From Melioribacteraceae bacterium (GTDB taxonomy: Bacteria; Bacteroidota; Ignavibacteria; Ignavibacteriales; Melioribacteraceae), in assembly GCA_021740785.1 (NCBI GenBank), contig JAIOZI010000046.1, forward strand, positions 1 to 43,838: a stretch of 43,838 nt of DNA, in the 5' to 3' direction. The translations under genes were made by a program, and so were the position numbers. Shown here piece by piece: positions 21,266-29,515 of the stretch. The notes beneath the pieces are model-generated. The model saw only the letters and a list, made by a program, of their open reading frames with translations, was not told where the DNA came from and did no database searches. Position 1 is the first letter of the stretch; each line of letters begins with the position of its first letter.

Positions 21266-22345
21266 ATGCAGATAGGATTAGTTGGATTGCAGTACTCCGG
21301 TAAAACCACACTTTTTAATACAATATCCGGCACCGAGATAACACCTGAACAATCAATAAAAGACGAAGCAAATATTGAAGTTGTGAAAATTCCTGACGAA
21401 AGATTGAACAAACTAACCTCAATATTCAACCCGAAGAAACAGGTAAACGCAACAATTGAAGTTTTCGATGTTCCCGGACTCCGAATGTCTGACGACGGGA
21501 AAGTGAAAATAACAAATGCTTTTTTAAATAATGTTAGAAACAATGACGCATTATTTTACGTCATCAGGCAATTTAATGATGAAGCAGTGCATCACCCTAT
21601 GGGTAATATCGACCCTTCACGAGATATTCAATTTCTCGAGACGGAATTTTTGTTGACTGATTTAGCTTTCCTCGAAAATAGGATTGAAAGATTAAAAAAA
21701 GATTTGATGAAAACGAAAGACGAGAAACTTAAGAGGGAATTACCGTTAATTGAAAAGTGCTTGGCTCATGTTGAAGCAGAAAAACCTCTGAGGAGTTTAG
21801 GCATGGATGAATCCGATTTAAGTTTGCTTTCCGGTTATCAGCTGCTCACACTCATGCCGCTTGCGATAGCCGTAAATTTTGATGAAGATTCAATCGATTC
21901 AGTTCCAGAGACAATTGCCGAAATCAAAAGTAAGGTCGGGGATGAATATGAATTGATTCCATTTTTCGCAAAGATTGAATACGAACTTTCTCGTTTGGAT
22001 GATGAAGAAAGGAAAACATTTATGGAGGATTATGGTATTCATGAATCGGCATTAAGTAAAATCTTGAGAACTTCATATGATCTGTTGGGATTGCAGTCAT
22101 TTTTTACAGTCGGAGAAGATGAATGCAGAGCTTGGACAATCAAGAAAAATTATACGGCTCAGGATTCAGCCGGAGTTATTCATACGGATTTTTACAATAG
22201 ATTTATTCGTGCTGAGGTTGTGCATTACGAAGATTTTATAGAGCACGGTTCATTTGCAAAATGTAAAGATGCCGGTGTATGGAGATTAGAGGGCAAAGAG
22301 TATATTGTAAAAGATGGTGATATAATTAACATTAGACATAATTGA
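21266..22345 (+). CDS. YchF/Obg-type TGS-domain GTPase
   Basis: This 359-aa protein has a P-loop GTPase domain and a C-terminal TGS domain (about 275-359, AWTIKKNYTAQDSAGVIHTD, ending KEYIVKDGDIINI), as in YchF. Walker A is GLQYSGKT (7-14), and the G3 region is VFDVPGLR (about 70-77). YchF normally has a G-x-PNVGKST loop, so the QYSGKT form marks a divergent branch. A long helical insertion sits between (about 130-185), as in YchF. YchF proteins are ribosome-associated and can prefer ATP; which nucleotide this one uses cannot be read from sequence. A clear promoter-like site precedes it, and pepD follows after 25 bp. Confidence 0.85.
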   Translation: MQIGLVGLQYSGKTTLFNTISGTEITPEQSIKDEANIEVVKIPDERLNKLTSIFNPKKQVNATIEVFDVPGLRMSDDGKVKITNAFLNNVRNNDALFYVIRQFNDEAVHHPMGNIDPSRDIQFLETEFLLTDLAFLENRIERLKKDLMKTKDEKLKRELPLIEKCLAHVEAEKPLRSLGMDESDLSLLSGYQLLTLMPLAIAVNFDEDSIDSVPETIAEIKSKVGDEYELIPFFAKIEYELSRLDDEERKTFMEDYGIHESALSKILRTSYDLLGLQSFFTVGEDECRAWTIKKNYTAQDSAGVIHTDFYNRFIRAEVVHYEDFIEHGSFAKCKDAGVWRLEGKEYIVKDGDIINIRHN

Positions 22346-22370
22346 TAAATGCTAAAAAAGGAGCAAAATT

Positions 22371-23831
22371 ATGGCAAAAGATGCTATTGAAGGATTAGAA
22401 CCAAAATTATTGTGGGAATCTTTTTATGGAATTACAAGAGTTCCGAGACCATCAAAAAAAGAAGAAAAAATACGAGAGCATGTGATTAAATGGGCTGAAG
22501 AGAATAATTTTAATTTTAGAGAAGATCAGACCGGTAATATTGTAATTGATGTGCCTGCAACTCCCGGTTATGAAAATAAACCTATAATAGTTTTGCAGGG
22601 TCATCTTGATATGGTTTGTGAAAAAAACAAAGGAACAGAACACGATTTTGATAATGACCCGATTGAAATTATGAAAGAAGGGGATTGGATTAAAGCGAAA
22701 GGAACAACACTTGGAGCGGATAACGGAATCGGTGTTGCCGCTGCAATGGCTGCAGCGCTTGATCCTGAGATGGTACACGGTCCGCTAGAAATACTCTGTA
22801 CAGTTGATGAAGAGACAGGTATGACAGGTGTCGGCGGATTGAGTTCAAATTTTCTTAAAGGAAAAACTTTATTAAATATGGACTCGGAAGAAGACGGGGC
22901 ATTTTATGTCGGTTGCGCGGGCGGACAGGATACAGTAGGTGTTTTCGACATTCAAACTACAGATCCAAAAAAGGGAATGAAACCTTATGAATTAACGGTT
23001 ACAGGTTTGAAGGGCGGTCATTCAGGATTGGATATAGCGAACGGTAGAGCTAATGCAATTCGTCTGCTTGCTCAATTACTCCACAGATTGTCTGAGGTAA
23101 ATTTTAGAATTGCACATATTGACGGCGGTTCGTTGAGGAATGCTATCCCTCGTGAAGCGGAGGTAATTATATTTATTGATCCTCAAGATGAAGATAAAAT
23201 TAATAACATAAGTGACAAATTTGTTAAAGAATCGGTACTTGAATTTACGTCGACAGATCCGGGTTTAGTTGTAAATTTCAAAAAAGTTGATAATAAATAT
23301 CATGAGGTGTTCAGAAAGAAATTCGCGAAAAAATTAATTTCATGTCTGCTTGCAATTCCTCATGGAATCATGGCAATGAATCATGATATTCCGGGTTTGG
23401 TTGATACATCAACAAATCTCGCAACTGTAAAAATTGAAGGAGATTCGGTAAAGGTTGGTACGAGTCAGAGAAGTTCAATTGAGAGTGCGAAGATTAATAT
23501 CACAAATATGGTAGCCTCAGTTTTTGAGTTAGCCGATGCCGAGGTGAAAATTGGCGATGGATATCCAGGGTGGCAGCCGAATATGAAATCGGAATTATTA
23601 AAGACCGGCAAAAAAGTATTTGCTGAACAATTTGGTGTAGAGCCGGAAGTTAAAGCTATCCATGCTGGTTTGGAAACCGGTTTGCTTGGATCAAAATATC
23701 CCGGGATGGATATGATTTCATTCGGTCCTACAATTGAAGGCGCTCATTCACCAGACGAGAAAATAAATGTAGTTACTGTGGAAAAATTTTATAAACTACT
23801 TAAAGGAATTTTAGCGGAATACGCTAAATAG
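22371..23831 (+). CDS. pepD: Aminoacyl-histidine dipeptidase (M20C metallopeptidase)
   Basis: Cleaves dipeptides such as beta-alanyl- or Xaa-histidine in the cytoplasm. At 486 aa it has the family length. Zinc-ligand and catalytic motifs are intact: His78 and Asp80 in QGHLDMVCE, Asp117 in GADNGIGVA, Glu147-Glu148 in VDEETGMTG and a late His in EGAHSPDEKINV. The dimerisation lid segment is present between, including GGHSGLDIANGRANAI. A strong AGGAG ribosome binding site (22359-22363) stands 7 bp before the ATG. No signal peptide is seen. A strong terminator follows directly. Confidence 0.95.
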   Translation: MAKDAIEGLEPKLLWESFYGITRVPRPSKKEEKIREHVIKWAEENNFNFREDQTGNIVIDVPATPGYENKPIIVLQGHLDMVCEKNKGTEHDFDNDPIEIMKEGDWIKAKGTTLGADNGIGVAAAMAAALDPEMVHGPLEILCTVDEETGMTGVGGLSSNFLKGKTLLNMDSEEDGAFYVGCAGGQDTVGVFDIQTTDPKKGMKPYELTVTGLKGGHSGLDIANGRANAIRLLAQLLHRLSEVNFRIAHIDGGSLRNAIPREAEVIIFIDPQDEDKINNISDKFVKESVLEFTSTDPGLVVNFKKVDNKYHEVFRKKFAKKLISCLLAIPHGIMAMNHDIPGLVDTSTNLATVKIEGDSVKVGTSQRSSIESAKINITNMVASVFELADAEVKIGDGYPGWQPNMKSELLKTGKKVFAEQFGVEPEVKAIHAGLETGLLGSKYPGMDMISFGPTIEGAHSPDEKINVVTVEKFYKLLKGILAEYAK

Positions 23832-23849
23832 TAAGAAACCTCAGTTAAT

Positions 23850-23886
23850 AAAGCCCGTTCAAGTTATTTGTACGGGCTTTCATTTT
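23850..23886 (+). terminator. Intrinsic terminator after pepD
   Basis: The 9-bp arms AAAGCCCGT (23850-23858) and ACGGGCTTT (23872-23880) are exact complements around a 13-base loop, followed by CATTTTTC. The A-rich side also gives a T-run on the other strand, so it can serve the convergent tyrA gene too. Confidence 0.85.
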
Positions 23887-23912
23887 TCAATAACATTAAA
23901 ATTATTTTGGAA

Positions 23913-25019
23913 TTAACCTCTCGCAATTTCAAAACCTACTTGTTTCAAAAGTCTTTTTGCTTTAATTACATCGCTCTCCGTCTCCAGCGATAACCTAAAT
24001 GTCCCGCCTGTACCTTCACGAATTTTCAATAATTCCATATCCTTAATGTTGATGGAATTTTCAAAAAGAGTGCTGGAAATTTTATAAATCACTCCCGGCT
24101 TATCTTCAACAAAAACAAATATATCGTGCAATGTTGTTAGAAAGCCTTTAGTATCTTTTGGAATTTCATCACGATACTTTCTTGCAGATTCAAAAAGTTC
24201 AGCCAGTTTTGTATAATCTTCGTTTTGTAAATTATACTGAATTTTTTGAAGCTCTGATTTAAGATTTTCAATCGCTGTATGAATCTTTTCTTTATTGAAT
24301 TTTAGTACCGATTCCCAAATCTCAAAATCACTTGATGCAATCCGGGTCATATCTCTAAAGCCGCCGCCGGAAAAATTCATTGTATTCACTTTAGCATCGC
24401 TTACAGCTACGGAATTTATTAAAGATACCGACAGAAGTTGCGGCAGGTGACTAACATTAGCGACAATATTATCATGTGTTTTTGGATTTAGAAAAGTAAT
24501 TCTGGCGCCTAATGATTCAATAATTCGAAGTAACTCGCTATTTATTTCCGATTCATTTTTTAAATTATCTAAATTATCAAAAAAGTCTGATGTAACTACG
24601 TACACGCTATTTTCAAAAAGAAGGGGATCGGAATTAGTATAACCGCCCTTTTCTTTTCCCGTCATAGGGTGCCCGCCAATATAAATTCCGTTACTTTTCA
24701 ATTCCGACCAAACATCAGACAGAATTCCTTTAACACCGGCAACATCTGTAATTAATTGTTCCGGATTTAATTTGGGTGCTAATTCTTTAAGCAGCTGAAT
24801 AGAAACATCGAGAGGAGTGCAAATAAATATTATCTCTGATTCCAAAACACCATCAACTGAATCCAGGGCTTTATCGATCGATCCATCATCGATTCCTTGA
24901 TTTAGAACTGACTTGGAATCGAAAGCAGAAATAATTAATTCCGGCAGAGATTTTTTTAATCCTTTTGCAATCGAACCGCCGATTAAACCGAGTCCTATAA
25001 TTGATACATGCCTAACCAC
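23913..25019 (-). CDS. tyrA: Prephenate dehydrogenase with C-terminal ACT domain
   Basis: Oxidatively decarboxylates prephenate to 4-hydroxyphenylpyruvate in tyrosine synthesis. It has 368 aa: an N-terminal NAD(P) Rossmann domain with GLGLIG (9-14), then GGHPMTGKEKGGYTNSDPLL with the conserved His and Gly-rich loop, and a helical dimer domain with ANVSHLPQLLS. Residues about 298-368 form an ACT domain (FVFVEDKPGVIYKISSTL), a typical site for feedback by tyrosine. The start codon is GTG, 3 bp after the aroF stop, so the two aromatic genes are coupled. No chorismate mutase domain is present. Confidence 0.94.
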   Translation of the reverse strand: MVRHVSIIGLGLIGGSIAKGLKKSLPELIISAFDSKSVLNQGIDDGSIDKALDSVDGVLESEIIFICTPLDVSIQLLKELAPKLNPEQLITDVAGVKGILSDVWSELKSNGIYIGGHPMTGKEKGGYTNSDPLLFENSVYVVTSDFFDNLDNLKNESEINSELLRIIESLGARITFLNPKTHDNIVANVSHLPQLLSVSLINSVAVSDAKVNTMNFSGGGFRDMTRIASSDFEIWESVLKFNKEKIHTAIENLKSELQKIQYNLQNEDYTKLAELFESARKYRDEIPKDTKGFLTTLHDIFVFVEDKPGVIYKISSTLFENSINIKDMELLKIREGTGGTFRLSLETESDVIKAKRLLKQVGFEIARG

Positions 25020-25022
25020 AAA

Positions 25023-26036
25023 CTAAATATCCCTGTTAATTGCTTTTGCAATCAATTTGAGTTCTTGAAAAAGTTTCGAGTAAGTATCGGGCAGCAATGC
25101 CTGCGGACCGTCTGATAAAGCATTTTCAGGATCATGATGAATTTCAATCATTAATCCATCGGCTCCGGCGGCAACAGCGGCGCGAGCCATTGCAGGAACT
25201 TGATCTCGCAGACCGGTTGCATGTGAGGGATCTGCAATTACGGGAAGGTGGCTTTTTTTATGTACGACTGGTATTGATGAAAGGTCGAAAGTGTTGCGTG
25301 TGTACTTTTCAAATGTTCGTATTCCGCGCTCGCATAACATTACATCTTTATTACCGGCTGATAAAATATATTCTGCAGACATAAGCCATTCTTCAATGGT
25401 TGCAGACAATCCGCGTTTTAACATTATCGGTTTATCGACTTTCCCAAGTTCTTTTAGCAGCGGAAAGTTTTGCATATTCCTTGCACCAATTTGAAAAATG
25501 TCTGTGTACTGATTAATTAAATCAATCTGACTAATCTGCATTACTTCTGTAATTACCAATAAATTATTTTGATCGGCGGCAGCGCGCATCAATTTTAACC
25601 CATCTTCACCCATTCCCTGAAATGAGTACGGAGATGATCTCGGCTTAAATGCACCGCCTCTCAAAATTTTTGCGCCGCTTTTGGCAACTACTTCAGCCAG
25701 CTTAAAAATTTGTTCTTCACTTTCAACCGAACACGGTCCGGACATCATTGCAATTTGATTTGCCCCAATTTCTACATCCTTAATTTTGATAACAGTGTTC
25801 GATTCTTGAAAACTGCGGCTTGCCAATTTATACGGCGCTGTTACACGAAAAACTTCCGATACACCATCGAGAATTTTAATTTTTCTCGTATCAAAATTTG
25901 GTTGAACACCTATCGCACCTAATATTGTCCTCTGTGCGCCAATTGATTTATGTATTTCAAACCCGTATTTATGAAGATGTTCTTCGACATTTTTGATTTG
26001 TTCTTCAGTTGCATTATTTTCTAAAATTACTACCAA
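25023..26036 (-). CDS. aroF: 3-deoxy-7-phosphoheptulonate (DAHP) synthase
   Basis: Condenses PEP with erythrose 4-phosphate, the entry step of the shikimate pathway. At 337 aa it is the short type with an N-terminal ferredoxin-like regulatory domain (about 1-70: ATEEQIKNVEEHLHKYGFEI) followed by the barrel. Barrel motifs include MSGPCSVESEEQI, RGGAFKPRSSPYSFQG, LKRGLSATIEEWL, and the metal-site residues in DPSHATGLRD and IEIHHDPENALSDG. The start is TTG; the resulting N-terminus MVVIL...ATEEQ agrees with the family. It sits immediately before tyrA in one operon, with no other aromatic-pathway gene nearby. Confidence 0.95.
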   Translation of the reverse strand: MVVILENNATEEQIKNVEEHLHKYGFEIHKSIGAQRTILGAIGVQPNFDTRKIKILDGVSEVFRVTAPYKLASRSFQESNTVIKIKDVEIGANQIAMMSGPCSVESEEQIFKLAEVVAKSGAKILRGGAFKPRSSPYSFQGMGEDGLKLMRAAADQNNLLVITEVMQISQIDLINQYTDIFQIGARNMQNFPLLKELGKVDKPIMLKRGLSATIEEWLMSAEYILSAGNKDVMLCERGIRTFEKYTRNTFDLSSIPVVHKKSHLPVIADPSHATGLRDQVPAMARAAVAAGADGLMIEIHHDPENALSDGPQALLPDTYSKLFQELKLIAKAINRDI

Positions 26037-26050
26037 TTTTTCGCTCCGCT

Positions 26051-26677
26051 TTAATCATGAAATTTTTTCTCACCGGCTGTGATAGCCAGATCGATATAAT
26101 CTTCTTTTGTTGGAATTGCACACGAGTATTCCGAATTGTATGCACAATACGGATTGTATGCCATGTTGAAATCTATTGTGTACTTAAACTCCGGATCAGT
26201 TTTATATTGAAAATCAATGTACCTGCCTACGCCGTATGTTTCATCGCCGGTTGTTTTATCGGTAAACCAAATTCCAAAATAATACTTCCCGTCTAAAACA
26301 CCGCTTTGGTAAACATTTATGTTATACACCTTCCCGTTTCTTTCTATTTTAACGTATCCAAATCTCACTGACTTTCTTTCTTCACCTTTTGTTCCGAGAA
26401 CTGTGATCGTATCTTTCTGCTCATAATGATACATTTTACTTTTATAAACCCAGGAGGGATCAACATCGAAATAATTCAAAGGTTCGAATTCAATTTTCTT
26501 TTTATTGTTAAATGGTGAATTGACAGCATTCTTCATCTGTAAGTTTTTTTCTTCCCTAAACTTCTGTATTTCTCTTATGTACTCTTGCTCTTCCGGAGTA
26601 TATTTTTCACCGCATCCGGCTATTAAAATCATCACCGAGATAATTAAAAAGTAAAAACTAATTCTGAGCATATTCAT
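26051..26677 (-). CDS. DUF1684 lipoprotein
   Basis: This 208-aa protein begins with a lipoprotein signal peptide ending in LIAGC, so Cys is expected to be lipidated and anchored in a membrane. The rest matches DUF1684: FNNKKKIEFEPLNYFDVDPS, GKYYFGIWFTDKTTGDETYG, GRYIDFQY and the hallmark FNMAYNPYCAYNSEYSCAIP. DUF1684 proteins are of unknown function; the conserved NPYC-AYN residues may form a small binding site. Its ATG overlaps the mutS stop in an ATGA, so it is translated from the mutS transcript. That position probably reflects compact packing and need not mean a repair role. Confidence 0.87.
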   Translation of the reverse strand: MNMLRISFYFLIISVMILIAGCGEKYTPEEQEYIREIQKFREEKNLQMKNAVNSPFNNKKKIEFEPLNYFDVDPSWVYKSKMYHYEQKDTITVLGTKGEERKSVRFGYVKIERNGKVYNINVYQSGVLDGKYYFGIWFTDKTTGDETYGVGRYIDFQYKTDPEFKYTIDFNMAYNPYCAYNSEYSCAIPTKEDYIDLAITAGEKKFHD

Positions 26678-29289
26678 TCATCATCCTGTAATTTTTTCTT
26701 TAGTTCATTGAGTTTATTAAGTGCGTCGATTGGTGTAAGCGAATCAATTGACAAATCAGAAATTTCTTTTCTGAGCCGGTCATCCTTTACTTCAAAAAGG
26801 TTAAACTGCATCTGCTGTTCATCTTTTTTTAACTGGGCAAGTTTTGCTTTTTTTACTTCAACAGGAGTTAACTCTTTATCTTCCAAGTTTGTTAAAATTT
26901 CTTTTGCGCGGTTCGTAACAAAAAGAGGAAGCCCAGCCATTTGAGCAACCTGAATTCCATAACTGTAATCGGCGCCGCCTTTGGATACTTTATGCAGGAA
27001 AATCACTTTGTCTCCATATTCTCTAACCTCAACCTTGAAATTTTCAATCCTCGGAAATATTGCTGCCATCTCATTCAATTCATGATAATGTGTTGCGAAT
27101 ATTGTCTTTGCTGCAATATCCGGGTTTTCATGAAGATATTCCGTAATTGCCCATGCAATTGAAATTCCATCGAATGTACTGGTTCCGCGTCCAATTTCAT
27201 CTAATAAGATTAGGCTCTTATTCGTAGCATTATTCAAAATATTCGCGGCTTCCTGCATCTCAACTAAAAAGGTACTTTCCCCGGCTGATATATTATCGCT
27301 TGCTCCCACACGTGTATAGATTTTATCAACTAATCCGACATGTGCTGATTTTGCTGGAACAAAAGATCCAATTTGTGCGAGCAGAACTATTAATCCGATT
27401 TGACGGAGATAAACCGATTTGCCAGCCATGTTCGGACCGGTTAGAATTATAATTTGTGATTCACTGTTGCTGAAATTACAACTGTTGGGTGTGAATTTTT
27501 GATCGTGCGGTAAAATCCTTTCCACTACCGGGTGTCTGCCGTCCTCAATTTCAATCGCATCTGATTCATCAATCGCAGGACGCACATAATTATATTCTGC
27601 CGCACATTCGGCGAATGAAACCAGGCAGTCGAGCATCGCAATAAGCTGTGCATTTTCCTGGATCGGTTCGACCTCAGCCGCAGCGTATGATCTGATTTCA
27701 TTAAACAACTGAATTTCCAGCGAGTTAATATTATCTTCCGCGTTTAAGATTTTATCTTCATACTCTTTTAATTCCGGGGTTATATAGCGCTCACTATTTA
27801 CAAGTGTCTGCTTACGAATGTAATTTTCCGGAATTTTATTTTTATGTGTATTACTGATCTCGATGTAATACCCGAAAACCTTATTGTAGCTTACCTTTAA
27901 TGAAGGAATTCCGGCTCTTTCTCTTTCGGTTTTCTGCAGATTGGCTATCCATGATTTTGCATTCATCGAAAGATCACGAAGTTCATCAAGTTCTGCGCTG
28001 AAACCTTCTCTTATTACTCCTCCGTCAGAAATATTCAGCGGCGGTTCATCTGAAATTGCCACTTCAATTTTTTCAACAATATGTTCGAGCTCTTTTAATT
28101 TTTCATTAATAGCAACAAGTGTAATCGAATCAGTATTATCAAGCAGCTGCTTTAATAACGGTATTTTTTTAAGTGATAATTTTAAACTAATCAATTCACG
28201 AGGGTTTGCTCTAGCAGTACAGATTCTGGATGTTAATCTTTCAAGATCACCAATTTCTTTTAATTCATTTTTGATGTTATTCCGCAGCACTTTATTTTTA
28301 TGAAAAGCCTCAACAGCTTCCTGTCTTTTTAATATAGGTTCCAATTTCCGGAGCGGAGCTGATATCCATTTCTTCAGCATCCTTCCGCCCATCGCTGTCT
28401 CGGTTTTATCAAGGATTGAAATTAATGTTCCTTCTCTTGATCCCTCCTGAATAGAAAAAGTTATTTCCAAATTTCTTTTTGTAGCATAGTCCAAAAGCAT
28501 ATAATCGGAAGGGTTATATTTCCCGATTTTATTGAGATGTGAGAGATTTACTTTTTGGGTTTCACGTAAATAATTAAGAACTGAACCTGCCGCAATAATA
28601 CCGAGTTCGATATCTTCAATGCCGAATCCCTTCAACGTTTGTGTGTTGAAGTGATTAAGCAGAAGGTCCCTGCCGAATTCATAATTGAAAATCCAGTCAT
28701 CAATCTTTGTGATTCTTACACTTTTATTTGCTTTTTCAATAATAGGAATTACAACATCCTTTTGTTTTTTCGAGATTAAAATCTCGGCAGGATTTATTAA
28801 ACCTATCTGATCATGAAGCTGCGACTGGTGAATTTGGTATGTAAAAAATTCACCGGTTGAAATATCTGAAAATGAAATTCCAACGAATTCGCTTTCAAGA
28901 TATATGGCAGCAACATAATTATTTTTTTTATGGTCGAGTAATTTATCGGAAAGAGCGACGCCCGGTGTTACTACTTCAACTACATCACGCTTTACAATTC
29001 CTTTTGCTTGTTTAGGATCTTCAACTTGTTCGCATACTGCAACTCTGTAACCTGCTCTTACCAGCTTGGGTAAATATGTATCGATAGCATGATGAGGGAA
29101 TCCAGCTAATGGTACATGTTCCGCTGCTCCGTTTGCTCTCTTAGTTAGAGTAATTCCCAAAACTTTTGATGCAATTTTAGCATCATCTTCAAATGTTTCG
29201 AAGAAATCTCCGACACGGAACAGAAGCACTGTATCCTTATTCTGTTCCTTGATCTTATAGTATTGAGTCATTAATGGAGTTGCAGACAT
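26674..29289 (-). CDS. mutS: DNA mismatch repair protein MutS
   Basis: Recognises mismatches and small loops and starts repair. The 871 aa are full length. The N-terminal mismatch-recognition motif Phe-x-Glu is at 29-31 in VGDFFETFED. The ATPase domain has Walker A GPNMAGKS (618-625), Walker B LILLDEIGRGTSTFDG and the following ATHYHELNE. The C-terminal helix-turn-helix dimerisation region (GLPLFVTNRAKEIL) is present, followed by a charged tail. It is the MutS1 type rather than MutS2, as it has the recognition domain and lacks a Smr domain. It is divergent from the GH13 gene. Confidence 0.97.
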   Translation of the reverse strand: MSATPLMTQYYKIKEQNKDTVLLFRVGDFFETFEDDAKIASKVLGITLTKRANGAAEHVPLAGFPHHAIDTYLPKLVRAGYRVAVCEQVEDPKQAKGIVKRDVVEVVTPGVALSDKLLDHKKNNYVAAIYLESEFVGISFSDISTGEFFTYQIHQSQLHDQIGLINPAEILISKKQKDVVIPIIEKANKSVRITKIDDWIFNYEFGRDLLLNHFNTQTLKGFGIEDIELGIIAAGSVLNYLRETQKVNLSHLNKIGKYNPSDYMLLDYATKRNLEITFSIQEGSREGTLISILDKTETAMGGRMLKKWISAPLRKLEPILKRQEAVEAFHKNKVLRNNIKNELKEIGDLERLTSRICTARANPRELISLKLSLKKIPLLKQLLDNTDSITLVAINEKLKELEHIVEKIEVAISDEPPLNISDGGVIREGFSAELDELRDLSMNAKSWIANLQKTERERAGIPSLKVSYNKVFGYYIEISNTHKNKIPENYIRKQTLVNSERYITPELKEYEDKILNAEDNINSLEIQLFNEIRSYAAAEVEPIQENAQLIAMLDCLVSFAECAAEYNYVRPAIDESDAIEIEDGRHPVVERILPHDQKFTPNSCNFSNSESQIIILTGPNMAGKSVYLRQIGLIVLLAQIGSFVPAKSAHVGLVDKIYTRVGASDNISAGESTFLVEMQEAANILNNATNKSLILLDEIGRGTSTFDGISIAWAITEYLHENPDIAAKTIFATHYHELNEMAAIFPRIENFKVEVREYGDKVIFLHKVSKGGADYSYGIQVAQMAGLPLFVTNRAKEILTNLEDKELTPVEVKKAKLAQLKKDEQQMQFNLFEVKDDRLRKEISDLSIDSLTPIDALNKLNELKKKLQDDE

Positions 29290-29346
29290 ATCATCATATT
29301 TTATTTAAAACAAAAATATACCTTAATACGGATATAATATCAATTT

Positions 29347-29361
29347 CTTTAGTCACTAAAG
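29347..29361. promoter_or_regulatory. 15-bp palindrome between mutS and the GH13 gene, operator candidate
   Basis: CTTTAGT-C-ACTAAAG is a perfect inverted repeat with a single central base. It lies 58 bp upstream of mutS and 155 bp upstream of the GH13 start. It could bind a dimeric regulator; no regulator gene is nearby to test this. Confidence 0.35.
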
Positions 29362-29515
29362 GATCAATTTCAATTTATTTTAGTCCGGATGGATGTAAAG
29401 TTTTGCTTATCGCAGATAATTTGATTAAATAACAAAATTACATTAATCCTAACATTTATTTATATTCCTTATTTAAAATATTCCGAAAATAACCTTAGAA
29501 TTACCGGAGAATTAA

